Numbered from the stretch's first letter, positions 16,754 through 25,908 are shown. The stretch: 64,000 nucleotides of DNA from Hyphomonadaceae bacterium UBA5336 (GCA_002408125.1 DHQO01000025.1:83998-147997), one strand, 5' to 3'. Numbers and translations: made by a program. The notes: a model not told the origin generated them from the sequence alone.

Positions 16754-18001
16754 TCAGGCCTTCATTGTGCCGTCGGGGTTCATCGCGATGAGGCGGTTTT
16801 CGGCGGCGGCGGTGTAGATCGCGGTCATCAGACGGATATCACGCAGGCCCATTTCGCCTGGCGTCTTGATCTGCGTGCCGTCGCGGATGGCATCGGCGAG
16901 ATGGTCGAGCTGGGCGGCAAACTGCACGGTGGAATCGCCGAGCTGGAAATCCTCGGTTGCGCCGCCGGTCCTCAGCGACATCTCGATGCCGTCATAATTG
17001 GTCGCCGGGTCCATGGTGAGGGTGCCGCCCACCCCGCGCACCAGTGCCCGGTTGGAGCCGGCCGCGTCATAGGAGGTGGAAAGCTGGGCCACCGCGCCGG
17101 AGGGAAACTGCATCATCGTGCCGACATAGGCGGCGATCTCGGTAAAGCGCGGGTCGCCGGCGGGCTGGAAGGCGCGCGCGCCGATCAGCTTGGGCATTTC
17201 GCCGGAGAGATAGAGCGCAGACTGGACGCCATAGATGCCATAATCCTCCAGCGGCCCGCGCCCGCCGAGCGCGCGGCTGAGCCGCCAGTTGGTTGCCGGC
17301 GTGGCCGGGCCGGCATTATAGTGCTGGTCTGTGCGGATGAGGCGGATATCGCCGACAGCGTCTTCGCGCATCAGCTCCATGGCGCGCAGATTGTAGGGCT
17401 CGAAATGGCAGCGATAGGCGATCATCAGCTTGCGACCGGCGCGCTCTGAAGCGTCGATCATGCGCTGGCATTCGGCCGGGTCCATGGCCATGGGCTTCTC
17501 ACACAGCACATGCTTGCCGGCGGCGAAGGCCTTTTCGGCCCACTCGGCATGCAGGCCTGTGGGCAGCACGATATAAACTGCCTCGATCCGGTCATCGGCA
17601 GCGATCTCGTCGAAACTGTCATAGGAATAGCGGGCATCTTCCGGCACGCCATAGGCCGCGCCGATCGTGGCGGCCTTCTCCGCATTGCCCGAGACAAGGG
17701 CGGCGATATGGGCCCGGCGCGAGCGGGTAAAGCGCGGCATCATCTGGTGCAGGGCATAGCCGCCGAGGCCGATAACAGCGAAGCCGACACTGTCGGCGCT
17801 GCGCGGCTGGGGCGGGGTGTCGGGCAGGCGCACGCCGCGCGGCATGGGCTGGCCGATGGCGCGCACTTCGTGGCTGCCGGGCGTTTCGCCTTCAAGCGTT
17901 TCGGCCGGGCCGGCGCTGGCGCAGGAGGCGACCCAGGGCAGGGCGGACGCGCCGGCGGCAAGCTGAAGGAAATGGCGGCGGGACGCTGCGTGATGGACCA
18001 T
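16754..18001 (-). CDS. Gfo/Idh/MocA-family oxidoreductase with Tat signal, 415 aa
   Basis: A periplasmic NAD(P)-dependent sugar-type oxidoreductase. The start at 18001 is preceded by an excellent AAGGAGG. The N-terminus carries a twin-arginine signal (SRRHFLQLAAGASALP). The Rossmann fold begins FAVIGLGGYALHQM at about residue 70, the conserved EKPMAMD follows, and the C-terminal GFO_IDH_MocA region (GGRGPLEDYGIYGVQSALYL) is complete, resembling glucose-fructose oxidoreductase. Export of a folded, cofactor-loaded enzyme fits the Tat route. The substrate is unknown and no sugar genes are adjacent. Confidence 0.88.
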   Translation of the reverse strand: MVHHAASRRHFLQLAAGASALPWVASCASAGPAETLEGETPGSHEVRAIGQPMPRGVRLPDTPPQPRSADSVGFAVIGLGGYALHQMMPRFTRSRRAHIAALVSGNAEKAATIGAAYGVPEDARYSYDSFDEIAADDRIEAVYIVLPTGLHAEWAEKAFAAGKHVLCEKPMAMDPAECQRMIDASERAGRKLMIAYRCHFEPYNLRAMELMREDAVGDIRLIRTDQHYNAGPATPATNWRLSRALGGRGPLEDYGIYGVQSALYLSGEMPKLIGARAFQPAGDPRFTEIAAYVGTMMQFPSGAVAQLSTSYDAAGSNRALVRGVGGTLTMDPATNYDGIEMSLRTGGATEDFQLGDSTVQFAAQLDHLADAIRDGTQIKTPGEMGLRDIRLMTAIYTAAAENRLIAMNPDGTMKA

Positions 18002-18101
18002 GAAACCTCCTTCCGGGATTGTTAGCCCTATCATGGGCAAGGAGGCGGCGCTTGGCGAGGGGGAATCCGTTCACAAACAAATGACCGGAATGGATGGAAC
18101 C

Positions 18102-19223
18102 TCAGGCCACAGGGTCGAACCAGGTGGGCGTGGAAAACGCCATGCCCAGATCGCGGGCGACAGCGGCATGGGTGATCATGCCGTCGGCCACGGTGAGGCC
18201 GCGGGCCAGATGCGGATTGGAATTGAGCGCGCCATGGGCGCCTTTCTCGGCGATCTGCATCACGAAGGGCAGGGTGGCATTGTTGAGCGCATAGGTGGAG
18301 GTGCGCGGCACGGCGCCGGGCATGTTGGCCACGCAATAATGCAGGATACCGTCGACCTCATAGATCGGGTCGGCATGAGTTGTGGCCTCGGAGGTCTCGA
18401 AACACCCGCCCTGGTCGATGGCGATGTCGACCAGAACCGCGCCAGGTTTCATGGTCTTGAGCTGGGCGCGGGTGATCAGCTTGGGCGCGGCCGCGCCGGG
18501 GATCAGCACGGCGCCGATGACCAGATCGGCCTCGGTGACGGCTTCGGCCAGCGCCTTGCGCGTGGAGTACATGGTCTTCACCGCGCCATTGAACTGGGCA
18601 TCGAGCTCGGCCAGACGCTGGGTGTTGCGGTCGAAGACGGTGACATCGGCGCGCATGCCGACCGCGATTTCGGCGGCATTGGTGCCTGAGACGCCGCCGC
18701 CGATGATCAGCACCTTTGCCGGCGCCACGCCGGGCACGCCGCCCAGCAGCAGGCCGCGCCCGCGCCGGGTCTTCATCAAGGCCCAGGCGGCAACCTGCAT
18801 GCTCATCCGGCCGGCGACCTGGCTCATCGGTGTGAGCAGCGGCAGGCGTCCGTCGCGGTCGGTGACCGTCTCATAGGCGATGGCCGTGGCGCCGGACTTG
18901 ATCAGGCCGTCGGCCTGGACCGGGTCGGCGGCGAGGTGGAGATAGGTGAACAGAGTGTGGGCGGGGGTGAGGCGCGCGCATTCTTCCGGCTGGGGTTCTT
19001 TTACCTTTACGATCAGCTCGCTGGCGGCGAAGACCGCATCGGCATCGGGCAGGATGGTCGCGCCCACATCGGTGTATTCCGGGTCGGTGAAACCGGAGCC
19101 CTCGCCCGCGCCGGCCTGGATGGCGACCTCATGGCCGGCGGCGAGCAGCTCACCAACACTTTCGGGCGTTAGCCCGACACGAAATTCCTGCTTCTTGATT
19201 TCTGTTGGGACACCGATGCGCAT
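18102..19223 (-). CDS. ald: Alanine dehydrogenase, 373 aa
   Basis: Interconverts L-alanine and pyruvate plus ammonia with NAD. The family opening MRIGVPTEIKKQEFRVGLTP is present, as are FTYLHLAAD, the GAGEGSGFTD loop and the nucleotide-binding VLIIGGGVSGTNAAEIAVGM. Length matches the hexameric enzyme (about 370 residues). An AAGGAAAA lies before the ATG. No Lrp-type regulator is adjacent. Transcribed alone, ahead of the Tat oxidoreductase on the same strand. Confidence 0.96.
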   Translation of the reverse strand: MRIGVPTEIKKQEFRVGLTPESVGELLAAGHEVAIQAGAGEGSGFTDPEYTDVGATILPDADAVFAASELIVKVKEPQPEECARLTPAHTLFTYLHLAADPVQADGLIKSGATAIAYETVTDRDGRLPLLTPMSQVAGRMSMQVAAWALMKTRRGRGLLLGGVPGVAPAKVLIIGGGVSGTNAAEIAVGMRADVTVFDRNTQRLAELDAQFNGAVKTMYSTRKALAEAVTEADLVIGAVLIPGAAAPKLITRAQLKTMKPGAVLVDIAIDQGGCFETSEATTHADPIYEVDGILHYCVANMPGAVPRTSTYALNNATLPFVMQIAEKGAHGALNSNPHLARGLTVADGMITHAAVARDLGMAFSTPTWFDPVA

Positions 19224-19424
19224 ATGTTTTCCTTTCAGAACGGCCCATTAGGCCGATGAAGCTTTCAGGGCATATAACGCCATCATATCTCACATGGAAG
19301 GCATCGAATTCCCCAAACCCGCCCTCACTTTGAAACCTAGTGCCGTGGTAGTGACAATCATCGATAAGCTATACTCATGTCACAATACTGAGCATGATGT
19401 ATGAATACCGGGGGTCGAACCCTC

Positions 19425-19494
19425 GGGACCGCTCTTGGTCCCTCCATGGAGCAACGTAACCCTGTTGCGGGGTTGGCACTCACTGCTTCGCAGT
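19425..19494. other. Cluster of short hairpins in a lower-GC gap
   Basis: Three adjacent inverted repeats: GGGACC/GGTCCC (19425-19430, 19437-19442), AACCC/GGGTT (19458-19462, 19470-19474) and ACTGC/GCAGT (19482-19486, 19490-19494). The second competes with GCAAC/GTTGC (19451-19455, 19464-19468). A weak tRNA T-arm-like sequence lies just left (19408-19424). The rest of 19224-19507 is AT-richer than the surroundings with nothing else recognised. It could be the terminator region of the DIP1984 gene or a degraded integration site. Confidence 0.35.
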
Positions 19495-19507
19495 TACCGA
19501 CTCGATG

Positions 19508-19966
19508 CTATTCCTCCAATTCGTGGGTCCAGTTTGTTTCCTGTATCGCCATGTCGAGCAGCCGATAGCTCCTGGCGATATCGTCGGATTTCTGCTGAAT
19601 CTCCGCAACGTTCACAGAGCTGAGAAACTTGATTTCCTTCTTGGAGTACCGGTCCTGGCGCGGTGTGGCAGAATCCGCCAGAGACTTGTAAAGCTCATGG
19701 CGCTTCTTGAGCATGTCGCGTTCGGCAAGCGCGGCGATCATGGATCTTCCATCCTGCAAGACGATGGAGTGATTGGTCCGGTTGATCTTCACGATCAGAT
19801 CCTCAAGCACAGATGACAGGGAATTGTATTCCTTGGTCAGGGCTGTGGGATCCTCCGCGGGGAGTTCCCCCTCCTGGTATTTGGCGTTTCGGAGGATACG
19901 CTGGCGCAACTCTTCCAGCCGACGCTGGTAGTTGGCGCGATTGATCAGGGCTTCTGCGAGTTTCAT
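19508..19966 (-). CDS. DIP1984-family protein, 152 aa
   Basis: Recognised by the family pattern: MKLAEALINRANYQRRLEEL at the start, RNAKYQEGELPAEDP, a central INRTNHSI and a C-terminal RYSKKEIKFLSSVNV then IQETNW. The protein is almost wholly alpha-helical and probably forms coiled coils. Members are scattered across distant bacteria and annotated only as DIP1984 or septicolysin-like; no function is established. Base composition is clearly lower in GC than neighbours, and it is flanked by a structured gap, which together suggest horizontal transfer. Confidence 0.8.
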   Translation of the reverse strand: MKLAEALINRANYQRRLEELRQRILRNAKYQEGELPAEDPTALTKEYNSLSSVLEDLIVKINRTNHSIVLQDGRSMIAALAERDMLKKRHELYKSLADSATPRQDRYSKKEIKFLSSVNVAEIQQKSDDIARSYRLLDMAIQETNWTHELEE

Positions 19967-20012
19967 CCCGGAGTATTTCCAGTCAAAGTCTCAACTGTAA
20001 AGGAATTAAAAG

Positions 20013-21791
20013 TCAGGCCGCCTGCACCGCATCCTCGGCTGATTCCATGACCGTTTCCGACATGTCCTCGATGTCGAAGCGTTCCGCCTCGCTTTTCATC
20101 CAGGCGATGATCGCCTCGTCCTCCATGCCAAGCTCGCGCAGGAGGTCGACGACCATCTCGATCCCCGGCGGCTGAGCCATGATCGGATGGGTGCGCATGC
20201 CGAGTGCACGGAAGCGGTCGATCTCGGCTTCGTCCGACAAGGCGATGTAGCGCTGCATGGCGGGAAATTTCTGGCGCATGATGGGCGTGAGGGCTTCGCT
20301 GACGGAATAGCGCGGCACGCCGATCACGATGGCGCGGGCATGGCTGGCGCCGATGGCCTCGATCAGGCGCAGGTTTGCCGCGTCCCCGAAGCCGACAGTA
20401 TAGCCGTCGGCCGTAGCCTCAAGGAAACGCTGGGGATCATTGTCGAGCGCGATATAGGGCACGCCATGATCGCTTAGCGCGTCCACGGCGAGGCGTCCTG
20501 GCGCAGTCATGCCGAACACGATGACCGGCGGCCGGCCAGCCGGTGATGGCAGCGGCGTTGCCGCCGTTGCGGTCTGGTTGCGCAGCTTGACGGCCAGACG
20601 GCGCGAGAGGCGCATGCCGGCATCCGACCAGAAAGGCGCAGCGGCCAGCGACAGGGCGACGGAGGCGACGATCACGGTCTCGACAAGCGGGTCGACGAGC
20701 GGCTCACCGCCGGCAGATGCCAGCTGGGCCGAAGCCATGCCGAGAATGGAGAGCACGACAAGTGTGAACTCCGAGCCCTGGGCGAGCAGGAAGGCGAGTT
20801 GGGTGCCGCCCGGCACGGTCCATTTATTCAAGCGCGCGGCAATATAGCCGGCCACGGTCTTCGCCACCATGATGCCGATTGCGGTGGCGAGTACCCATGG
20901 CAGGTTCGCGATGAGGGCCGGGACATCCAGCATCATGCCGACATTGATGAAGAAGAAGGAGAGCAGCAGGCCGCGAAACGGTCCGCTCTCGACCTGGATC
21001 TGGTGGCGGAAGGCCGTGCCGGACACCGCCAGGCCGGCGAGGAAGGCGCCCAGGGTCAGCGACAGGCCGATGGCATAGGTTGCCAGCCCCGCACCGAGGA
21101 CAAGCAGCAGGGTCACGGCGGTGAAGGCTTCGGAGTTTCGTGCCTCGGCAAGCAGGCGGAAGGCCGGCCCGATCAGGTAGCGCCCGGCCAGTATTGCGGC
21201 GGCAAAGGCGATCACGGCCTGCCCGGCGGCAATCGCCATGGTGAGCGGAATGGAACCTGGATCACCGCCGAGCGCGCTGGCGAAGATCAGCAGGAAGATG
21301 GCGATGATGTCCTGGAAGATCAGTACATTGGTGGCAGACCGCCCCAGCGGGCAGGAATTCAGCCCGCGGTCGGCCAGCAGCCGTGCGACCACGGCGGTTG
21401 ATGACAGGCCGAGCGAGAGGCCGATCGCAATCGCCACCGGCCAGGCGATGCCCAGCCCGCCGAGAATGAGGGTAAAGGCCAGTGCATTGATCAGGAGGTG
21501 CGAGGGGGCAAGTCCGAGCAGGTCCTGCCGGCTTTCCTTCAGCTCGCGCATGGAGATGTGCATGCCGATATCGAAGAGGAGGAAGACGACTCCCAGCTCG
21601 GCGAGCAGGTGGGTCATGTCGGTTTCGCCCACCGCGTCGAGGGCATGGGGCCCGATCAGCACACCGGCCAGAAGGTATCCGACAATCGGGCTGATTTTTA
21701 CCGCACGCGAGGCAAGCGCTGCAGCCGCGCCCACACCGAGGATGGCCACGGTCGGGACCAGCAGGTCCATGGGCGTAAACTCTGCGGCCAT
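20013..21791 (-). CDS. CPA2-family cation:proton antiporter with TrkA-N domain, 592 aa
   Basis: A KefB/YbaL-like inner-membrane antiporter, probably for potassium or sodium. About twelve helices cover residues 10-385, with VGYLLAGVLIGPHAL, LLFDIGMHISM, GLSSTAVVARLLADRG and the LIFQDIIAIFLLI helix holding the conserved Asp. A cytoplasmic nucleotide-binding TrkA-N domain follows (about 415-540, VIVFGMTAPGRLAVDAL), here with an atypical GMTAPG loop in place of GxGxxG. An acidic tail ends the protein. Transcribed alone after the terminator at 21857. Confidence 0.92.
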   Translation of the reverse strand: MAAEFTPMDLLVPTVAILGVGAAAALASRAVKISPIVGYLLAGVLIGPHALDAVGETDMTHLLAELGVVFLLFDIGMHISMRELKESRQDLLGLAPSHLLINALAFTLILGGLGIAWPVAIAIGLSLGLSSTAVVARLLADRGLNSCPLGRSATNVLIFQDIIAIFLLIFASALGGDPGSIPLTMAIAAGQAVIAFAAAILAGRYLIGPAFRLLAEARNSEAFTAVTLLLVLGAGLATYAIGLSLTLGAFLAGLAVSGTAFRHQIQVESGPFRGLLLSFFFINVGMMLDVPALIANLPWVLATAIGIMVAKTVAGYIAARLNKWTVPGGTQLAFLLAQGSEFTLVVLSILGMASAQLASAGGEPLVDPLVETVIVASVALSLAAAPFWSDAGMRLSRRLAVKLRNQTATAATPLPSPAGRPPVIVFGMTAPGRLAVDALSDHGVPYIALDNDPQRFLEATADGYTVGFGDAANLRLIEAIGASHARAIVIGVPRYSVSEALTPIMRQKFPAMQRYIALSDEAEIDRFRALGMRTHPIMAQPPGIEMVVDLLRELGMEDEAIIAWMKSEAERFDIEDMSETVMESAEDAVQAA

Positions 21792-21856
21792 TGCTTATAC
21801 TGCCTTCATTGAAATCCTTGCCGTCATTCAGATGGGGCGCTCTTCAAAAGAGAAAA

Positions 21857-21887
21857 GGCCGTTGCGCCCAAGGAGCGCGCAACGGCC
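21857..21887 (-). terminator. Terminator of the TorF-like porin gene
   Basis: Perfect 11-bp stem GGCCGTTGCGC (21857-21867) with GCGCAACGGCC (21877-21887). On the minus strand it is followed by TTTTCTCTTTT. It lies about 100 bases after the porin stop codon. Confidence 0.85.
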
Positions 21888-21899
21888 AGAAAGTTAGCC

Positions 21900-21929
21900 T
21901 GTCCGGAGATGGAGGGCACCATCCGGACA
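21900..21929. repeat. Inverted repeat TGTCCGGA/TCCGGACA
   Basis: Eight-base perfect arms (21900-21907 and 21922-21929) with a 14-base loop, between the porin stop codon and its terminator. It may extend the terminator structure or stabilise the 3' end of the mRNA. Confidence 0.45.
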
Positions 21930-21990
21930 GAAGGGAGGAGGGGAGGAGTGCCCGGCAACACCCACCAGGCTCGCGCCTCCCCAGCGCGAA

Positions 21991-22683
21991 TTACAGCGAG
22001 CGCGAGACCGACACGACGAACTTCTCGTCATTGTCGTCCAGGTCGAACGTATCGATGTAGCGGAAGTCGAGGTCGAAGCCCTCGAACGCCGTCGTCAGGC
22101 CGACCGAATAGTCGCCATAGTCGCAATCGGCACAGTCATCGTCGTCCAGGAACGTGGAGTAGCCCAGCGAGGCGTCAATCCCGAACATGTCACCCAGAGC
22201 CGTTCCCACAGAGGCTGAGTAGTAAACGGCGCTGCCGGCCTCGTAGTAGAAGTCGGGCGAATAGGCGACAGAGAAGCCCAGATCGACGGTGTCGGCAACT
22301 GTCGTGCCGGCGCCGGCATACAGTTCAAGGAAGTTCTGCTCGGGATCGTCGGGAGCATCCGGATACATGTAGTAGATCGCACCGAGGTCGAGATCGAACA
22401 CGCCAACGGACGGGGTCCAGCCGGCATAGATGTCAATCTCGGTGCTCGTGCCGTCGCCGAAATCGACGCCGGAAGCCCAGGTCCCGATATAGAAGCCGGC
22501 ATCGTCAGCATAGTCGAAGCCGCCTTGGATCATCGGTGCGCCGTCGGCCTGCGTGATCCCCCGAAACACGTAGTCCGATGTCAGCGTGACATTGCCCGAA
22601 AACTCGCCTTCGGCCTGGGCCGTCCCGGCGATGGTTCCGCCGATGATCAGGGCCGCTGAAAGTGATTTAATAAATTGCCGCAT
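21991..22683 (-). CDS. TorF-family putative porin, 230 aa
   Basis: A small outer-membrane beta-barrel. The signal peptide (residues 1-24, ending GTAQA) is followed by the family's signature EFSGNVTLTSDYVFRGITQ and GGFDYA, then alternating strands rich in Tyr, Gly and Asp and a C-terminal strand ending VSRSL. The start at 22683 has GGAAGGA upstream; a longer frame from 22749 is unlikely. Acidic surface loops (DDDDCADCD) contain the only two mature cysteines, three residues apart, and could bind a metal ion or form a disulfide. TorF members are predicted to admit small solutes; substrates are unknown. Confidence 0.88.
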   Translation of the reverse strand: MRQFIKSLSAALIIGGTIAGTAQAEGEFSGNVTLTSDYVFRGITQADGAPMIQGGFDYADDAGFYIGTWASGVDFGDGTSTEIDIYAGWTPSVGVFDLDLGAIYYMYPDAPDDPEQNFLELYAGAGTTVADTVDLGFSVAYSPDFYYEAGSAVYYSASVGTALGDMFGIDASLGYSTFLDDDDCADCDYGDYSVGLTTAFEGFDLDFRYIDTFDLDDNDEKFVVSVSRSL

Positions 22684-22878
22684 CTGAAGTCCTTCCCTCT
22701 CAGTGATAGTCAGCCACCCCAAAAGGCTGCCATTTCGCTGACGCAGCAATCAAATCACTCTGCATAAAGAGGGAAGGCCCACCACTGCCTAATTCCTGAC
22801 CACCAGCACAGGCCAGTGCTTCAAAATTGACCTTAATCCTTACCGTTTATCACTATGAACTGCGGTTAATCTGCTGAT

Positions 22879-23685
22879 TCAGCGCATGGAAAGCGCCGCG
22901 AATCCAAGATGCGTGCCAGCATCTACGAGTAGGGTTTCGCCAGTAACGTGGCGCGACGCATCGCTCACGAAAAACAGGGCGCTATCGGCAATATCGTCCG
23001 GTCCGCTGGCCACTTTCAGCGGCGTTCCCGCTTCGACCGAGGCACGCAAGGCCAGGTATTTTTCCTCCGGCATGTTCTCGGAGAACCAGCGGGTGTCGAT
23101 ATAGCCCGGGCAGATGGCATTAACCCTGATGGCCGGGGCCAGCGCGCGTGCCAGCGACAGGGTGAGCGTGTTAAGCGCGCCCTTGGAAGCGGCATAAGCC
23201 ACCGAGGAGCCAATCCCGGTCACTGCGGCGATGGACGAGGTGTTGAGCACGGCGGCCGGTCTTCCCGTTTCGGCATGGGAGGCACGCAGGAGGTCCTCGC
23301 AGGCCTGCACCACCAGGAACGGGGCGGCGACATTCACCGAATAGAGCCAGAGGAAATCCTCGCGCGTGAGGCCTTTCAGATCGGCATGGTTGGGCACGCG
23401 CTTTGTGGTCCCGGCATTGTTGATGAGGATATCGACCCGCCCCCAGTCGGCGGCGGCATCGGCGATGGCCTGGCAGCCTTCATCCGTGCTGAGATCGGCC
23501 TTTACGAGTTTCACATCGACGCCTTGCTCTCGGCACGCGGCGGCGACCTCTTCGGCGGCCGCGGCGCTGGAGGAATAGTTCACCAGAACATCCGCTCCGC
23601 GCTCGGCGAGCTTGATCGCCATGGAGCGTCCGAGCCCCGCCGAAGAGCCGGTGATCACCGCCTTGCGTCCATCCAGGTCTTTCAT
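22879..23685 (-). CDS. SDR-family oxidoreductase, 268 aa
   Basis: A classical short-chain dehydrogenase/reductase. The cofactor loop TGSSAGLGRSM is at residues ~12-22, NNAGTT at ~90, the active-site Ser in LNTSSIAA and the YAASK Tyr/Lys pair follow, and the C-terminal GETLLVDAGTHLG is of the FabG-like type. The cofactor is probably NADP(H), judging by the basic/Ser-containing NYSSSAAAAEE after strand 2. The ATG at 23685 is preceded by GGGAGGAAG; a much longer frame extends upstream but overlaps the hydrolase gene and lacks conservation. It lies 26 bases after the hydrolase gene, so they are probably cotranscribed. Substrate unknown. Confidence 0.9.
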   Translation of the reverse strand: MKDLDGRKAVITGSSAGLGRSMAIKLAERGADVLVNYSSSAAAAEEVAAACREQGVDVKLVKADLSTDEGCQAIADAAADWGRVDILINNAGTTKRVPNHADLKGLTREDFLWLYSVNVAAPFLVVQACEDLLRASHAETGRPAAVLNTSSIAAVTGIGSSVAYAASKGALNTLTLSLARALAPAIRVNAICPGYIDTRWFSENMPEEKYLALRASVEAGTPLKVASGPDDIADSALFFVSDASRHVTGETLLVDAGTHLGFAALSMR

Positions 23686-23711
23686 GTTCTTCCTCCCATT
23701 TTCTGTAGAGG

Positions 23712-25754
23712 CTAGAGCAGGAAGGGGCCGGCGTCGATGGAGAAGAGGAACCAGAGGAGGGTGAGGCTGGCCAGGGCGCCGGCGAGGATGGCAAGCCGCG
23801 TGCCGAAGCGCTGAGCCGGGCTGCGCGTCTGCCAGGTGCGCCAGAGGGCGATGAGGCAAAGCAGAACACCAATCAGCCCCAGCCATCCGGACCAGCCGAT
23901 GCTGGCGGGCACAGCCACCGGCAGGCTGGCCTGGTGGCTTGTGGCTGTGTCGAGCACGGTCTTGATCGCCAGTGCTGCACCCGTCAGTGAGAAGGCCGCG
24001 CCGAAGGCGGTGAGCAGGCGCGCGCGGCCATAGTCGGCTCCCGGCCGGCCATCGACGCGCCGGGCAATGGCGGTCAGCGGGAAGGTGATGATCAGCGCCA
24101 TGAGCAGCGCGGCCGCAGCTAGCTTGAAGACGGGATAGCGTCCCCCCTGCAGGTCGAGCGCGAAACGGTAGGGCGCCTTGGTAAAGCGCATGTCGACCAG
24201 GAAATCCGGCGTGGAGACGCTGTCCGGACACGCCGTGCCAAGCTCGGCCATGGGATCGGTGAAAAAGGCAATCAGCGTTGCCCGCCCGCAGGCATTCCAG
24301 TGGCTGATCAGGTCGCCATGGCCGGTATAGGGAAAATCGAGGCGCTGGCTATTGGGAAGGCCGGCCTCGACCAGGTCGGCATAATAAGCCGGCGTGATCG
24401 GGTCGACTGATCCGGTGGTGATAAGTGTCGGAATGTCCGATTGCACGCGGCCCACGCTCGGGTCGGCGCTGGTCTCGAACACCTCGCCGCAGTCTCTCGC
24501 GAAATTCGTCGAGCCGACAAAGGGCAGGAGCGCGGTGCCGTCCGGGCCGGGCGGCGGCGGGGCGCTGGCCATCTCGCGGAAGCCGCCCCGGCAATTGATC
24601 GTCACAGACATGCCCGAGCCGTAAACATGGTCGAGCGGATAGCCGAGCACATCGACATAGGTCCGAAGCGTCTCGGCATCGCGGGTTTCCAGCACATGCA
24701 AGAGCGCCGGCAGGTCGCCGAACACGCCGCGCGAATAAAGCGCCTGGAACACTGCATCGCCGACAACATAGCCGTCGAGCACGAGCCGGTTGCGCCCGGC
24801 AGTGGGTGAAACATCCTCCAGCACCAGCGGCTTCTCGGAATAGCTCGCCATGGCGGCGATCAGGCGCTCATCGAGATCGGGATAGGCCTTCGCACAGGCC
24901 GGGTCTGCATCGCACATTTCCTGCATGCCGCTGAGCGCGGAGCGGAAGCCATTGGCCGTGAGCAGGTTGAGATCCGGCGAGGCGAGCCCCTGCGGGACAA
25001 CGCTGTCGAGGATGACCGCGCGCGTGCCTTCCGGGTCGACCTGCATCACCCCCTGGGCCAGCTCGGTGCCATAGGAAACCCCGAACAGGTTCCATTCCTC
25101 ATAGCCGAGCGCGCGGCGGATATCGCGCACGTCCAGGGCGTTCTGCCAGTTGGTATAGCCCTCGATGAAGATGCCGCGCTGGCGGGCTTCCTCAAAGCAT
25201 TGCGCGCGGGCGGCGCGATAGGCGTCATAGCCGTCCGGGTGGAGCTGCACGCCATACTGGTAAGGCAGGGGCAGGGCGCGGCAGAAGCTGCCTTCGGAAT
25301 AGCCCACGCCGCGCTGGTCGAAGAAGATGAGGTCGGCCTTGGCGCGCAAGTCCGCCGCACTCGGGCTGGAATAGGCCGATACTCGCCCGCTGCCGAGCGA
25401 GGGGCCGCCGGGCCCGCCCGTCAGGCGCATGATGGCGCCGAGTTCGGGGGTTTCCGAGGTCGACCTGATGACCAGCACAGAAAGCTGGATCAGCCGGCTG
25501 GCGGCATTGGTGCGGTCTTCCGGCACCAGCACATAGCCGCAGACAATCTCGTCGGGATCATACTTTCCCGGCACGGGGAAGGGGCAGACATATTCGGTGA
25601 AGCGCGGCTCGAAGTCGGCCCAGGCCGGGTGAACCGCGTCTGGCGTGATGGCCGCGATCGGCTCGGCCGGTGCCGGCTCGCCCGGCTCCTGGGTCCATGC
25701 AAGGCACGCCACCGCCATGGCCAGCAACACCATTCCAACCCAGCGCCAGGCCAT
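23712..25754 (-). CDS. Secreted alpha/beta hydrolase with C-terminal membrane helices, 680 aa
   Basis: Resembles the proline-iminopeptidase/TAP-like hydrolases. A signal or anchor helix (residues 5-21) precedes CGYVLVPEDR, the oxyanion region RLTGGPGGPSL and FFDQRGVGYSEG. The nucleophile elbow is GVSYGTE (Ser227). The acid is in GSVDPITP and the histidine in PYTGHGDLISH, followed by the TAP C-terminal CG..LI pattern. Four helices follow from about residue 545 to the end, which is unusual: most relatives stop after the catalytic domain. The catalytic part would face the periplasm, tethered to the inner membrane. The divergent antiporter gene starts 154 bases away. Confidence 0.85.
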   Translation of the reverse strand: MAWRWVGMVLLAMAVACLAWTQEPGEPAPAEPIAAITPDAVHPAWADFEPRFTEYVCPFPVPGKYDPDEIVCGYVLVPEDRTNAASRLIQLSVLVIRSTSETPELGAIMRLTGGPGGPSLGSGRVSAYSSPSAADLRAKADLIFFDQRGVGYSEGSFCRALPLPYQYGVQLHPDGYDAYRAARAQCFEEARQRGIFIEGYTNWQNALDVRDIRRALGYEEWNLFGVSYGTELAQGVMQVDPEGTRAVILDSVVPQGLASPDLNLLTANGFRSALSGMQEMCDADPACAKAYPDLDERLIAAMASYSEKPLVLEDVSPTAGRNRLVLDGYVVGDAVFQALYSRGVFGDLPALLHVLETRDAETLRTYVDVLGYPLDHVYGSGMSVTINCRGGFREMASAPPPPGPDGTALLPFVGSTNFARDCGEVFETSADPSVGRVQSDIPTLITTGSVDPITPAYYADLVEAGLPNSQRLDFPYTGHGDLISHWNACGRATLIAFFTDPMAELGTACPDSVSTPDFLVDMRFTKAPYRFALDLQGGRYPVFKLAAAALLMALIITFPLTAIARRVDGRPGADYGRARLLTAFGAAFSLTGAALAIKTVLDTATSHQASLPVAVPASIGWSGWLGLIGVLLCLIALWRTWQTRSPAQRFGTRLAILAGALASLTLLWFLFSIDAGPFLL

Positions 25755-25908
25755 GCCTTCACTCCTCCGGCTTTACACTCAGGGCCAGACGGTGACACGG
25801 CAGGCCCACCAATCCAAGACCTGTCAGCCCGCATCCAACTTGGCCGTTGGCGAAGCCCTGGGAGCTTGGCATAAGACCTTGCAGCGCCACGCAAAGAGGA
25901 ACCCGCAA

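Noticed and set aside
19400..19475. tRNA-like T-arm on the minus strand (GGGTTCGACCCCC)
   Set aside because: The stem has a mismatch, and no D-arm, anticodon arm or acceptor pairing can be drawn. It is mentioned only as a possible degraded fragment.
22879..24231. 450-residue version of the SDR
   Set aside because: The first ~180 residues read the hydrolase gene in a wrong frame. The true SDR start at 23685 has a strong ribosome site.
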